From positions 1-22,437 of IMG/VR virus record IMGVR_UViG_3300042465_004901: a DNA stretch of 22,437 nt; one strand, written 5' to 3'. This document shows, piece by piece, positions 7,151-14,880 of the stretch. Below the pieces are notes generated by a model that saw only the letters and a program-made list of their open reading frames with translations, ran no database searches and was not told the DNA's origin. Both the position numbers and the translations under genes were made by a program. How positions within the stretch are numbered: position 1 is the stretch's first letter; every line of letters begins with the position of its first letter. The DNA comes from a virus.

Positions 7151-8405
7151 TAATAAAAATTTCTGTATCCAGCCATGGATACATCTTGCAAGTTGGAATG
7201 ACGGCAAGGTTCCACTTTGCTGTGTTGCTTCACCTGAGGCAAATTTAAACTTCAATGACTCAACTCCCCAAGAAATTTGGAACAGTGAGCAGTTTAAACG
7301 GGCAAGACTGAAGTTTATCAACGGAGAACAACCTCCTCAATGCAATGCTTGTTGGAAAGAAGAAGCAAGTGGAATCAAGAGTCACCGTGTAATCGAGAAT
7401 GATATGTGGAAGCGCAAGTTGGGCGCAGAAAAAATTAATCGCATAATCTCTCTTACAAATCCAGATGGTAGCGTAGACTTTAACCCAATTACTTTGGATT
7501 TGCGCATTGGTAATACATGCAATCTTCAATGTGTTATGTGTCGTCCTCGTGATAGCAGTAAGTGGTTGAATGATAGTAAGAAACTTGCACAAACCCTGAC
7601 TAGTCCTGGTGCAAAAAGTGATTGGGATTTTAAATCAAAAAGTATTGCTAATACCGATTGTTTTGACTGGTTTGAGAAACTAGAAACCCAAGACGCACTA
7701 GATGAGTTTATGGGTGATATTCGCCACATTATTTTTGGTGGGGGAGAACCTCTACTAATCAAGGGGCATGAACGTTTCATCACAAAACTTGTAGAAAGCG
7801 GTCATAGTAAGAATATTGAACTGCGCTATCATACAAACGGAACTCAACTAAGCGAAAAGTTTATTGATCTCTGGAGTCAATTCAAATTAGTTGAATTGAT
7901 GGTAAGTCTTGATGATTGGGGATCTAGAAACGAGTTTGTTCGTTGGCCAGCATCATGGGAAGTAATCTCAAAGAATCTTGATCGGTTAGACGAAACGGCA
8001 GATAATATCGTTGTTAATATTCTTGCTACTGTTCACGCAATGAACATCTACAATCTACCTGATTTTGCACAAGCAATTATAGATCGTAAATGGAAAAAAA
8101 TCTGCAAACGCAACGAGGGACTATTTTCCGTAGGTACTACTCATTGGCCCCAATATCTTAGCACAACAGTTTTACCGCGGAACGTTAAAGAGATTATTAA
8201 CAAGAGGTGGGAAGAATATCCTGATCTGGTTAATCATCCGCGATGGATTAATAGAATTAAATATCAGTTTGAATATATGACCAGTAGAGATGATTCCGAC
8301 AAGTTCCCCGATTTGATGAATTACATCGATACACTAGAACTGATGCGTCCGATTAAATTTTCAGAAGTATATGGTGATTACTACAAATTATTGAAAGGTA
8401 TTTAA
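7143..8405 (+). CDS. Radical SAM protein with N-terminal cysteine (twitch/SPASM-like) domain, paralog 2
   Basis: 420 residues, same order as its neighbour. The N-terminal FCIQPWIHLASW and VPLCCVAS segments plus CNACWKEE (C8, C26, C27, C67, C70) suggest an auxiliary cluster; the radical SAM triad is C126-C130-C133 (CNLQCVMC), with FGGGEPL downstream. It starts inside the end of paralog 1 (8-bp overlap), so the two are co-translated and may act on successive sites or form a heterodimer. The C-terminal third, rich in W, Y and R, differs from paralog 1 and may carry substrate specificity. Confidence 0.88.
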   Translation: MIDNKNFCIQPWIHLASWNDGKVPLCCVASPEANLNFNDSTPQEIWNSEQFKRARLKFINGEQPPQCNACWKEEASGIKSHRVIENDMWKRKLGAEKINRIISLTNPDGSVDFNPITLDLRIGNTCNLQCVMCRPRDSSKWLNDSKKLAQTLTSPGAKSDWDFKSKSIANTDCFDWFEKLETQDALDEFMGDIRHIIFGGGEPLLIKGHERFITKLVESGHSKNIELRYHTNGTQLSEKFIDLWSQFKLVELMVSLDDWGSRNEFVRWPASWEVISKNLDRLDETADNIVVNILATVHAMNIYNLPDFAQAIIDRKWKKICKRNEGLFSVGTTHWPQYLSTTVLPRNVKEIINKRWEEYPDLVNHPRWINRIKYQFEYMTSRDDSDKFPDLMNYIDTLELMRPIKFSEVYGDYYKLLKGI

Positions 8406-8406
8406 T

Positions 8407-9354
8407 ATGGCAACACTCTTGAGACTGGTTTTCCTAGATGATTGTGGTAAAGAACACGAATTGCATTTTGCATTGTATCCCACGGATCTTGTTAATCGAT
8501 GGGTCGAGATTACAAAGAAAAACCAACAAACTCCTGATTCTTACATTAATACTCGATTCACTAATCTCTCCTATAGTCAGATTTCTAAAGTTAGAACTAG
8601 ACTGACTGATTGTCTCAACAGAATTAATTCTGTTTACGATGAACCGCTACCATTGTATGAAGAAATCGAAGAACTTACTACACCTGAACTCAATTATTTG
8701 CATGAAGAGTTTGAGCGGTATGGCGATAGATTTGAGGATTTGATGCAAACGGCCAATTGGTGGTCGCAAGAGTTGCACGAAGACTTTTTGGAACTGAACG
8801 AACTTATCCACCTTCATGAAGATTTGCTATACATCAAGAAGGGCGACTTTCCGAATATGGCACTTCTTTATGATTATTATCCACAAGGATTGCATCTTCC
8901 TATCCTCGAGCGCGATAAACTATGGTTAACACCAACGCTACAGTGGGGAGAAGTTTATCTTGGTTATAACACCCTTGGTAAAGATTGGATGAAGGTTGTC
9001 GCCGACAAAGACTTAGAAGTAATCGAACGTGAACAAGTAAGACCCCAGGAAAGATTCGCAGCAGAAACTTGGATTAATTTTGGTCCAGATAGTGATGGTT
9101 GGGAAATAAGACAACTGGAAAAGATGTATTCTGAGTTACCAGAGAATCTACAAAAGAAAGTTCCCATTGACGATCTGAATAAACTGACTTATGGTAGATT
9201 TAAACTTGGAAAAATTATAATCGATGAATATTTTATATCTCGCTACGGCGGAACAATTGCGGATTACAGTGTAAAAGCAGGAAGCGTAAAGCGACATTGG
9301 GATGAACATGTGTTTAGCACTTTCGTAGAACTAAAAGAAATTGAATTTTTATGA
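8407..9354 (+). CDS. Unknown acidic protein within the radical SAM cluster
   Basis: 315 residues, starting one base after the stop of paralog 2 and overlapping the next radical SAM gene (ATGA at 9351-9354). I recognise no domain. It is acidic, mostly predicted helical in the middle (EELTTPELNYLHEEFERYGD and LHEDFLELNELIHLHEDLL), with a more beta-like second half (KLWLTPTLQWGEVYLGYN). It has only two cysteines, so it is not a cluster-binding protein, and no signal peptide or membrane segment. Its position between radical SAM genes suggests a partner, carrier or substrate of those enzymes; this is inference from position only. Confidence 0.72.
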   Translation: MATLLRLVFLDDCGKEHELHFALYPTDLVNRWVEITKKNQQTPDSYINTRFTNLSYSQISKVRTRLTDCLNRINSVYDEPLPLYEEIEELTTPELNYLHEEFERYGDRFEDLMQTANWWSQELHEDFLELNELIHLHEDLLYIKKGDFPNMALLYDYYPQGLHLPILERDKLWLTPTLQWGEVYLGYNTLGKDWMKVVADKDLEVIEREQVRPQERFAAETWINFGPDSDGWEIRQLEKMYSELPENLQKKVPIDDLNKLTYGRFKLGKIIIDEYFISRYGGTIADYSVKAGSVKRHWDEHVFSTFVELKEIEFL

Positions 9355-10307
9355 TGGATAAGAAATTAATAAAAATACAGCAAACAGAAAATGTAATGTT
9401 GCTTACGTGGATTATTAATAATATTTGTAATAATCGTTGCGCGTATTGTCCACCAATATTGAATTCTGGTAAGAATCACCACTATGAATGGGAGCGTGCA
9501 AAAGAATTTATCTATCGACTCATTGACCACTACCCAAAGATACATTGCACTATCAGCGGCGGTGAACCGACACTGAGTCCGTTCTTTAAAGAATTGGTAG
9601 ACATTTTCTATACGAGTAAGAATAATACTATTGGTTTAACTACAAATGGTGTAAAACCTATAAAATATTGGGAAAAAATTGCCCAAAAATTTAGTTATAT
9701 ATGCTTTAGTTATCATCCAAGTTATGAAGACCCAGAATTTTTAGAGAAGGTAAAGGTTGCATCAAAGCAAACTTTAGTAACTGTTAGAATCATGATGGAT
9801 TCTAGATATTGGGACAAAGCATATGAAATGTATCAACGTTGTTGTGAAATTCCTGAGATTGCAGTAGAAGCAGTAAGAGTTCTTCCTGAACAAGCGAGAG
9901 CAACAAACGTTGGAGAAACCTATACGCCCGAGCAGGAAAGTATTCTAATGTCAATTCCAAGAAAAGAAATGAATTATGATCCGTCGATTGTAAATCCAAA
10001 CTTCAAATACTCGTCCATGATGTCTGACTTTTATTTCGACGATGGTTCGGTAGAATATAATGGACAGTCAAATAAATATATTACTGAAGGTGATAATAAG
10101 TTTGCTGGATGGTATTGTGCAGCAGGATTGGAAAGTTTGTTTGTCTCTTGGTCTGGACATGTCCAGGTTGCGAATTGTCTTCAGGGCGGATATATGTTTC
10201 ATATCAACGACCATGCGGATTACCAACTTCCAACCAAGGGAGTTATTTGTAACCAGAAACTTTGCTTTTGTGGAACAGATTTTATGATAAGCAAAGAAAA
10301 GATATAA
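9351..10307 (+). CDS. Radical SAM protein with C-terminal SPASM/twitch-like cysteines
   Basis: 318 residues. The radical SAM motif is near the N-terminus: C26-NNR-C30-AY-C33, then TISGGEPTLSP and LTTNGVKP, standard for MoaA/SPASM relatives. The C-terminal part has cysteines in WYCAAG, VANC, VICNQKLCFCG, the arrangement of a SPASM or twitch auxiliary-cluster domain. It differs from the two upstream paralogs in that its extra cysteines are C-terminal. Two adjacent ATG codons (9351, 9354) could start it. Substrate unknown. Confidence 0.88.
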   Translation: MMDKKLIKIQQTENVMLLTWIINNICNNRCAYCPPILNSGKNHHYEWERAKEFIYRLIDHYPKIHCTISGGEPTLSPFFKELVDIFYTSKNNTIGLTTNGVKPIKYWEKIAQKFSYICFSYHPSYEDPEFLEKVKVASKQTLVTVRIMMDSRYWDKAYEMYQRCCEIPEIAVEAVRVLPEQARATNVGETYTPEQESILMSIPRKEMNYDPSIVNPNFKYSSMMSDFYFDDGSVEYNGQSNKYITEGDNKFAGWYCAAGLESLFVSWSGHVQVANCLQGGYMFHINDHADYQLPTKGVICNQKLCFCGTDFMISKEKI

Positions 10308-10309
10308 TT

Positions 10310-10987
10310 GTGTCTAACACAGAACTGATCAACTTTCTTACAGAAAACAAAAAGAAGCAATGGAATTATCCCAATACGTTTCCGAATAATCTGTGGGAAA
10401 CAGATTGGCCCTGGTCGCAAGTAAACGCAACAGGAACTCATAACTACAATGAAATTATAGCAGAGTTATCTGCTGTTAGCGAACTTTTTGTAGAACACAG
10501 AGCAAAAGATAAAATTGAAAGTTATGGTCACGAGGGTTGGTACTCGCTAACGGTGCACGGTATCGATTACGACAAAACTGAAAATTATGATCGGTATGGA
10601 TTTAGCAGCGAAGAAGAAGCAAACTATAAATGGACTTCTGTCTGTGAGAAATTACCATTGACAAAAAACCTAATTGATTCGCTACCATTTAAAGATTACG
10701 GTAGAATTCGTATCATGAGAATGAGTCCTCAGGGATATATTATGCCACATACAGATGGTATCGGAAGAATCTTCGGACCTTTTAATTTTGCGATTAATAA
10801 CCCAGAAGGTTGTGAGTTTGTGATAGAAGGACATGGCGTTGTTCCGTTTAAGCAAGGTTCTGGTTTTTTACTTGACATTGGTAAGAAACACGCTGTTATC
10901 AACGATAGCGACGAATATCGTTACCATATTATTATTCATGGTAAACTTACTACAAATCCCGCTGAACTTTTACGAGAAATACTATGA
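10310..10987 (+). CDS. Aspartyl/asparaginyl beta-hydroxylase-like Fe(II)/2-oxoglutarate oxygenase
   Basis: 225 residues from the GTG at 10310, two bases after the previous stop; an ATG at 10262 would extend it by 16 residues but overlap the previous gene. The double-stranded beta-helix motif HxD...H is visible as H147-T-D149 (MPHTDG) and H194 (GKKHAVINDS), followed by R204, as in the Asp/Asn hydroxylase family. The sequence LLDIGKKHAVINDSDEYRYH is typical of the family's C-terminal core. It needs Fe(II), 2-oxoglutarate and O2 and hydroxylates a side chain or a small molecule. It ends in ATGA overlapping the next gene. Likely acts in the same pathway as the radical SAM proteins. Confidence 0.8.
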   Translation: MSNTELINFLTENKKKQWNYPNTFPNNLWETDWPWSQVNATGTHNYNEIIAELSAVSELFVEHRAKDKIESYGHEGWYSLTVHGIDYDKTENYDRYGFSSEEEANYKWTSVCEKLPLTKNLIDSLPFKDYGRIRIMRMSPQGYIMPHTDGIGRIFGPFNFAINNPEGCEFVIEGHGVVPFKQGSGFLLDIGKKHAVINDSDEYRYHIIIHGKLTTNPAELLREIL

Positions 10988-12339
10988 ATATCGTGCAAGG
11001 TAATTTTGTCAACGATGTAGATTTAGCAATTTGCATTTTTCCGACTGAGACGATTAAAAATAAAGAACTTGCAAAAAGAATGGTTGAGTATACTAAGTTT
11101 TATGCGCTCAGGTTTAACCAACTGGCGCGGCGCGAAAATACATTATCAATTTTAGAATGTGATAGTATCGATGATGGTATGTCAAAGTATCACGGAACTT
11201 ACAAGAATATCTTGTTTATGGCAGCGGGTGTTCGCATCTATGACATGTCTATCCTCTTTGAGATCAGAGAAGAAATACTTTCCAGTCCCAACTACATGGC
11301 GTTCGGGCACATCTTAGAATGGAAAGAAGATTGGTACGAGCTACATCATCAGTTTGTGTTAGTTAATAGCCGCAACTGGATTAAATGTGGTAAACCAAGT
11401 TATGGTGCATGGGAACAGAAAATTGAAGAACTGCCGGTTGTAGAAAGAAGCGAAGAAAATTTCCATGACGATTATACACCGTTGTGGATTCGCTATACTG
11501 GTGAATATAAACCGCAGAAGCATACCAAGCAGGGATGGAATTACTTTAATGCTTCTAGTCGTGGTAATTGTGAAATCGGTAATTGGAATGACACGATACG
11601 ATCCAAGCGGACATATTATTACCCAGAGAATAACGGCAATGAACTATTACAATCACTAAAAGAATTACGAAATTGTGGAGTTACCAATCCCAATCAAATT
11701 CGTTTTATTAATACTCTTCGAAACTTTTCTGATCAAATTTGGGTTCTTAATAGTGAAGAAATAAAAATTGATTTTAATAATAAGCAATATTCTTTCGCTG
11801 CGTTTCCCGCCGCTGGGTTCAAGTTTTTAGAAATTTTACATCGGGGTAAACTGAAGCAGGATGGTAAAATTGTGATATATGACTTCAATCCAAAAAGTAT
11901 TCAGTGGATTGAAACTCTAATGCACAGTAATAAAAATCCATTGCAATTAATGCAGGAGTATCCACATAAAAAAACATTTAAATGTCTCGGTGGACAGGTT
12001 TTTACGGAATCAGGAGAATTCACTAAAGATTTTCTGGAGAGTTATCAGCGAACTGTTTCGTATTTCGGCGGAGAAGAAAACTTTAATAAATTGATTGAAG
12101 AATTTAGAAAAAGTAATGTTGTTTTTGTTCAATGTGATTTATTCAATTCTCCCGAAACTCTTTGTTCACATCTATCTGAAAATGGATTAATTAACATCTC
12201 TAATATATTTTGCACTGATTTCAGCAATGGATACTATGGTCTAAAAGAAACACAAGCTAGGTATAAAAGTTTTATTAAATTGTTACCAGAAAAAACTCGG
12301 GTCATAGGTTTTGGAGCAAACTGCGAGACATTGAATTGA
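10984..12339 (+). CDS. Large two-part protein, glycosyltransferase-like plus Rossmann-like (unassigned)
   Basis: 451 residues, overlapping the oxygenase gene by 4 bp. The N-terminal half (about 1-190) has a hydrophobic strand before FMAAGVRIYD, then FGHILEWKEDWYELHHQF and SYGAWE, a layout reminiscent of GT-A type transferases without a clear DxD. The C-terminal half (about 265-451) has FAAFPAAGFKFLEIL followed by KIVIYDFNPKSIQWI, which looks like the first two strands of a Rossmann, methyltransferase-like fold. No family can be named with certainty. The context suggests it transfers or methylates a group on the cluster's substrate. Confidence 0.68.
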   Translation: MNIVQGNFVNDVDLAICIFPTETIKNKELAKRMVEYTKFYALRFNQLARRENTLSILECDSIDDGMSKYHGTYKNILFMAAGVRIYDMSILFEIREEILSSPNYMAFGHILEWKEDWYELHHQFVLVNSRNWIKCGKPSYGAWEQKIEELPVVERSEENFHDDYTPLWIRYTGEYKPQKHTKQGWNYFNASSRGNCEIGNWNDTIRSKRTYYYPENNGNELLQSLKELRNCGVTNPNQIRFINTLRNFSDQIWVLNSEEIKIDFNNKQYSFAAFPAAGFKFLEILHRGKLKQDGKIVIYDFNPKSIQWIETLMHSNKNPLQLMQEYPHKKTFKCLGGQVFTESGEFTKDFLESYQRTVSYFGGEENFNKLIEEFRKSNVVFVQCDLFNSPETLCSHLSENGLINISNIFCTDFSNGYYGLKETQARYKSFIKLLPEKTRVIGFGANCETLN

Positions 12340-12383
12340 GATAATTTCTATTGCTACACACTTATACTTTACGGAGTTACTTT

Positions 12384-12488
12384 ATGTTAAAATGGCTGAT
12401 AAAAAAAATTAATTCATATTTTGCTAGAAGAAAGCATCTAAAACGAATTAAAGAATTACGTAAAATGGATCCGTTCATCTATGATTGA
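12384..12488 (+). CDS. 34-residue basic peptide ending in DPFIYD
   Basis: Starts at an ATG preceded by GGAG (12373-12376) at good spacing. The peptide has an amphipathic start (MLKWLIKKINSYFARR), a strongly basic middle (KHLKRIKELRK) and the ending MDPFIYD. The last 8 bp (ATGATTGA) overlap the start of the carbamoyltransferase gene, exactly as the two radical SAM paralogs overlap. Its own ribosome site and the coupling argue that it is translated. It could be a small regulator, a membrane-associated peptide, a coupling leader, or a peptide substrate of the cluster's enzymes; I cannot decide. Confidence 0.65.
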   Translation: MLKWLIKKINSYFARRKHLKRIKELRKMDPFIYD

Positions 12489-13914
12489 ATGGGGTATATC
12501 CGCAGCAGCACATGATGCATCTTTGACAGTAGTTGATGGAAGTGAAATTTTATTTGCTTCTCATGCTGAACGGTATTCGGGTATCAAAAATGACAAAGAC
12601 TTGAATGTAGATTTAATTCGCGCGGCATTGATGTTTGGTAAACCAGAAAAAATTCACTGGTATGAAAAACCTAAACTTAGAGCTATGAGACGATTGCTTG
12701 CGGGTCAGGGCATGGTTAGATTTAGCGTTAGACAATATCTTGCTGCTTTCGGACTAAAAGATATTCCGGTAGAATTTGCATTTCATCATGAATCACATGC
12801 CGCGGCTGGCTTCTATACTTCGCCGTATGATAATGCAACCGCTCTTGTTATTGATGCTATCGGTGAATTCGATACTGCGTCAATCTGGAAATGCTCTGGT
12901 AGTAAACTCAAAAAGAAATGGTCTATGGACTATCCTAAGTCTTTGGGTCTGTTCTATTCTGCTATGACAGATAGAATTGGGTTAAAGCCCAATGAAGACG
13001 AATATATCTTAATGGGAATGGTAGCATATGGTGATCCTGGAAAGTATTATGATGAAGTAAAAAATCTTTGGAAATCTGAGAACCTGCATCGTGGATGTCG
13101 CTGGTGGAGGCCAGATGACGGAGACCTGGACATTTATAGTGTCGCTGCGGCAACTCAAAAAGTCTATGAAGAAGAATTCGAAAAACTTCTGATACGAGCA
13201 AAAATGAAAGATGCCGCACAAGATAATCTTGTTCTTATGGGTGGCTGTGCGTTAAACTGTTCTGCAAATCATCTTGCTAGAAAATACTTCAAGAACGTTT
13301 GGATTATGCCAAATCCGGGTGATGCAGGAAGTTCCTTGGGTGCGATTGCAGCTAACAACAGACAAAAATTGAAATGGAAGGGTCCATATCTCGGCGCAGA
13401 TATGGGAGGAGAATATCCGGTAGAAAAACTCTTGACAGAATTGCATAAGACTGGTATAGTAGGTGTTGCAAATGGTCAAGCAGAATTCGGCCCTAGAGCA
13501 TTAGGTAATCGCAGCCTTCTAGCTGATCCAAGAGGTCATGACATTAAGGATAAAGTAAATGCTATTAAAAAGCGTCAAAAATTTCGCCCATTTGCTCCAG
13601 TCATTCTGGCAGGACGTGCGCGAGACTACTTTGAAATGTCATGGGAAGACTCCCCTTATATGCAATATACTTCAAGATGTAAATATCCTGATCAGTTTCC
13701 TGCTATTGTTCATGCTGATGGGACATCTCGCGTCCAAACTGTGACAAAAGAGCAACACCCGGGACTATATGCCCTTCTTAGTAGGTGGTATGAAGAAACT
13801 GGTTGTCCAATGCTATTGAATACAAGTCTCAATATCAAGGGTATGCCGATGGTGAATAACTTTAAAGATGCTGATGATTTTGAAGCGAAATATGGCGTGA
13901 AAGTCTTTTCATAA
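12481..13914 (+). CDS. Carbamoyltransferase, NodU/CmcH family
   Basis: 477 residues, somewhat shorter than typical bacterial members (about 550-600). The N-terminal Kae1/TobZ-like part has HHESHAAAG (from residue 102) for metal and nucleotide binding, the GISAAAHDASL opening and MGGCALNCSANH near 253-264. The C-terminal YrdC-like part has GQAEFGPRALGNRS (332-345), the family hallmark. It should form carbamoyl-adenylate from carbamoyl phosphate and ATP and move the carbamoyl group to a hydroxyl. Known family acceptors include sugars, antibiotics and 5-hydroxymethylcytosine in viral DNA; which applies here is unknown. The upstream oxygenase could supply a hydroxyl. No good ribosome site, so probably coupled to the 34-residue gene it overlaps. 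Confidence 0.93.
   Translation: MIEWGISAAAHDASLTVVDGSEILFASHAERYSGIKNDKDLNVDLIRAALMFGKPEKIHWYEKPKLRAMRRLLAGQGMVRFSVRQYLAAFGLKDIPVEFAFHHESHAAAGFYTSPYDNATALVIDAIGEFDTASIWKCSGSKLKKKWSMDYPKSLGLFYSAMTDRIGLKPNEDEYILMGMVAYGDPGKYYDEVKNLWKSENLHRGCRWWRPDDGDLDIYSVAAATQKVYEEEFEKLLIRAKMKDAAQDNLVLMGGCALNCSANHLARKYFKNVWIMPNPGDAGSSLGAIAANNRQKLKWKGPYLGADMGGEYPVEKLLTELHKTGIVGVANGQAEFGPRALGNRSLLADPRGHDIKDKVNAIKKRQKFRPFAPVILAGRARDYFEMSWEDSPYMQYTSRCKYPDQFPAIVHADGTSRVQTVTKEQHPGLYALLSRWYEETGCPMLLNTSLNIKGMPMVNNFKDADDFEAKYGVKVFS
13432..13460 (+). promoter_or_regulatory. Sigma70-type promoter inside the carbamoyltransferase gene
   Basis: TTGACA (13432-13437), 17-nt spacer, TATAGT (13455-13460), with TGG just before the -10 box (extended -10). 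It would transcribe the small genes starting at 13926. Being inside a conserved coding region it could be chance, but it matches the seven other promoters in the window. Confidence 0.5.
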
Positions 13915-13920
13915 TAAATA
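13913..13920 (+). promoter_or_regulatory. Possible T4-late-like box AATAAATA before the 90-residue gene
   Basis: AATAAATA differs by one base from the T4 late consensus TATAAATA. In T4 the box ends at -6, which here puts +1 on the A of the ATG at 13926. It overlaps the stop codon of the carbamoyltransferase gene. AT-rich octamers occur by chance, so this is tentative. Confidence 0.35.
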
Positions 13921-13925
13921 TTAAC

Positions 13926-14198
13926 ATGACTAATAATATTCTAAAGTTTCCAGACAAGTTTCGTAAGGAACCTAGACGCTATCGCATACCGTTGTATACG
14001 GATGCCGATATTGAGATTGTTTTATTTTGCGTAAATGCTTTCGGAGTTACACCAGAAAGAAACATGATGGACGATTTATTAGAAATGGACCCAATTGAAG
14101 TTATAGAATGTCTTGACATTGCGAGGGAATCTGATATAATATCAAGTGTAGCAAAAGAGCATATACGCTGCATACGTGAATCTATTGAAGAAAGTTAA
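13926..14198 (+). CDS. Small hypothetical protein, 90 residues
   Basis: Starts MTNNILKFPDKFRKEPRRYR; basic N-terminus and acidic, probably helical C-terminus (DDLLEMDPIEVIECLD). No family recognised. There is no Shine-Dalgarno; instead the ATG is preceded by AATAAATA and five bases, which resembles a T4-late promoter with the start point at the ATG. The end of the gene contains a consensus sigma70 promoter (14113-14140) for the next gene. Confidence 0.7.
   Translation: MTNNILKFPDKFRKEPRRYRIPLYTDADIEIVLFCVNAFGVTPERNMMDDLLEMDPIEVIECLDIARESDIISSVAKEHIRCIRESIEES
14113..14140 (+). promoter_or_regulatory. Consensus sigma70 promoter
   Basis: Perfect TTGACA (14113-14118) and perfect TATAAT (14135-14140) with a 16-nt spacer, inside the 3' end of the 90-residue gene. 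Predicted start near 14147, about 58 nt before the ATG at 14205. Confidence 0.75.
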
Positions 14199-14204
14199 TA
14201 TATC

Positions 14205-14753
14205 ATGAATATCTTTTATTTGGACCGTGACGTTTCCAAGTGCGCTGAATATCATAATGACAAGCATGTTGTCAAGATGATTATAGAATATGCACAACTG
14301 TTATCTACCGCTCACCGTGTAATTGACGGTGAACAATATCTGGACAAGACTGCTAATGGCCGTTCAATCAAGAGATGGCGAATGGAAGACAATACGCTAG
14401 AAACCGTTCTCTACAAAGCCACACATATCAATCATCCGAGTGCTGTCTGGGTTCGCCAGTCTAACAATAATTATACTTGGCTTATGTGTCTATTCCAATC
14501 CCTGCTTACAGAATACACTCATCGCTATGGCAGAATTCATGCCACTGACCGACTAGTTTATTTTCTTCGCAAGCCGCCCAGAAATATTCCTGTAAGTCAT
14601 TTAACACAACCGACACCTGCTATGCCAGATGAATATAAAGTATCGGGCGACTCCTTACAGTCATATCGTAACTATTATATCGGTGCGAAAAAAACTATGG
14701 CAAAATGGAAAAATCGTGATATTCCTAGCTGGTGGAAAGACGCAACACAATAA
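14205..14753 (+). CDS. Conserved phage protein, possibly pyrimidine-dimer glycosylase related
   Basis: 182 residues. The opening MNIFYLDRDVSKCAEYHNDK followed by HVVKMIIEYAQLLSTAHR, plus ATHINHPSAVWVRQS and MPDEYKVSGDSLQSYRNYY, match from memory a family widespread in tailed phages and sometimes labelled pyrimidine dimer DNA glycosylase. The label is weakly grounded: the T4 endonuclease V catalytic N-terminal Thr is not obvious here. Conserved His and Asp residues and the YRNYY end suggest a nucleic-acid-acting fold. Driven by the consensus promoter at 14113; followed by a terminator at 14819. Confidence 0.7.
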   Translation: MNIFYLDRDVSKCAEYHNDKHVVKMIIEYAQLLSTAHRVIDGEQYLDKTANGRSIKRWRMEDNTLETVLYKATHINHPSAVWVRQSNNNYTWLMCLFQSLLTEYTHRYGRIHATDRLVYFLRKPPRNIPVSHLTQPTPAMPDEYKVSGDSLQSYRNYYIGAKKTMAKWKNRDIPSWWKDATQ

Positions 14754-14756
14754 ATA
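14749..14756 (+). promoter_or_regulatory. Possible T4-late-like box AATAAATA
   Basis: Same octamer as at 13913, again overlapping the stop codon of the preceding gene and again followed by five bases and ATG (14762). The frame opened by that ATG runs through a terminator and is probably not a gene, so a late RNA from here would be short or would read into phoH. Confidence 0.25.
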
Positions 14757-14818
14757 ACTACATGAAGACAGTTATACCGATCTCACCTCCTCCAGCTATC
14801 GTGCCTCCCTTGGCACTC

Positions 14819-14850
14819 GGCGACTCTGCAATAGCAGGGTCGCCTTTTTT
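14819..14850 (+). terminator. Rho-independent terminator upstream of phoH
   Basis: An 11-bp stem (14819-14829 with 14834-14844, one U-G pair), a four-base loop AATA and six T residues. A smaller hairpin, GTGCC/GGCAC (14801-14816), lies just before it. It ends transcripts from the 14113 promoter. phoH starts 30 bp later with no obvious promoter of its own, so phoH may depend on read-through. Confidence 0.85.
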
Positions 14851-14880
14851 GTATCAACTCAAACCCCCTAAAGGACTGTC

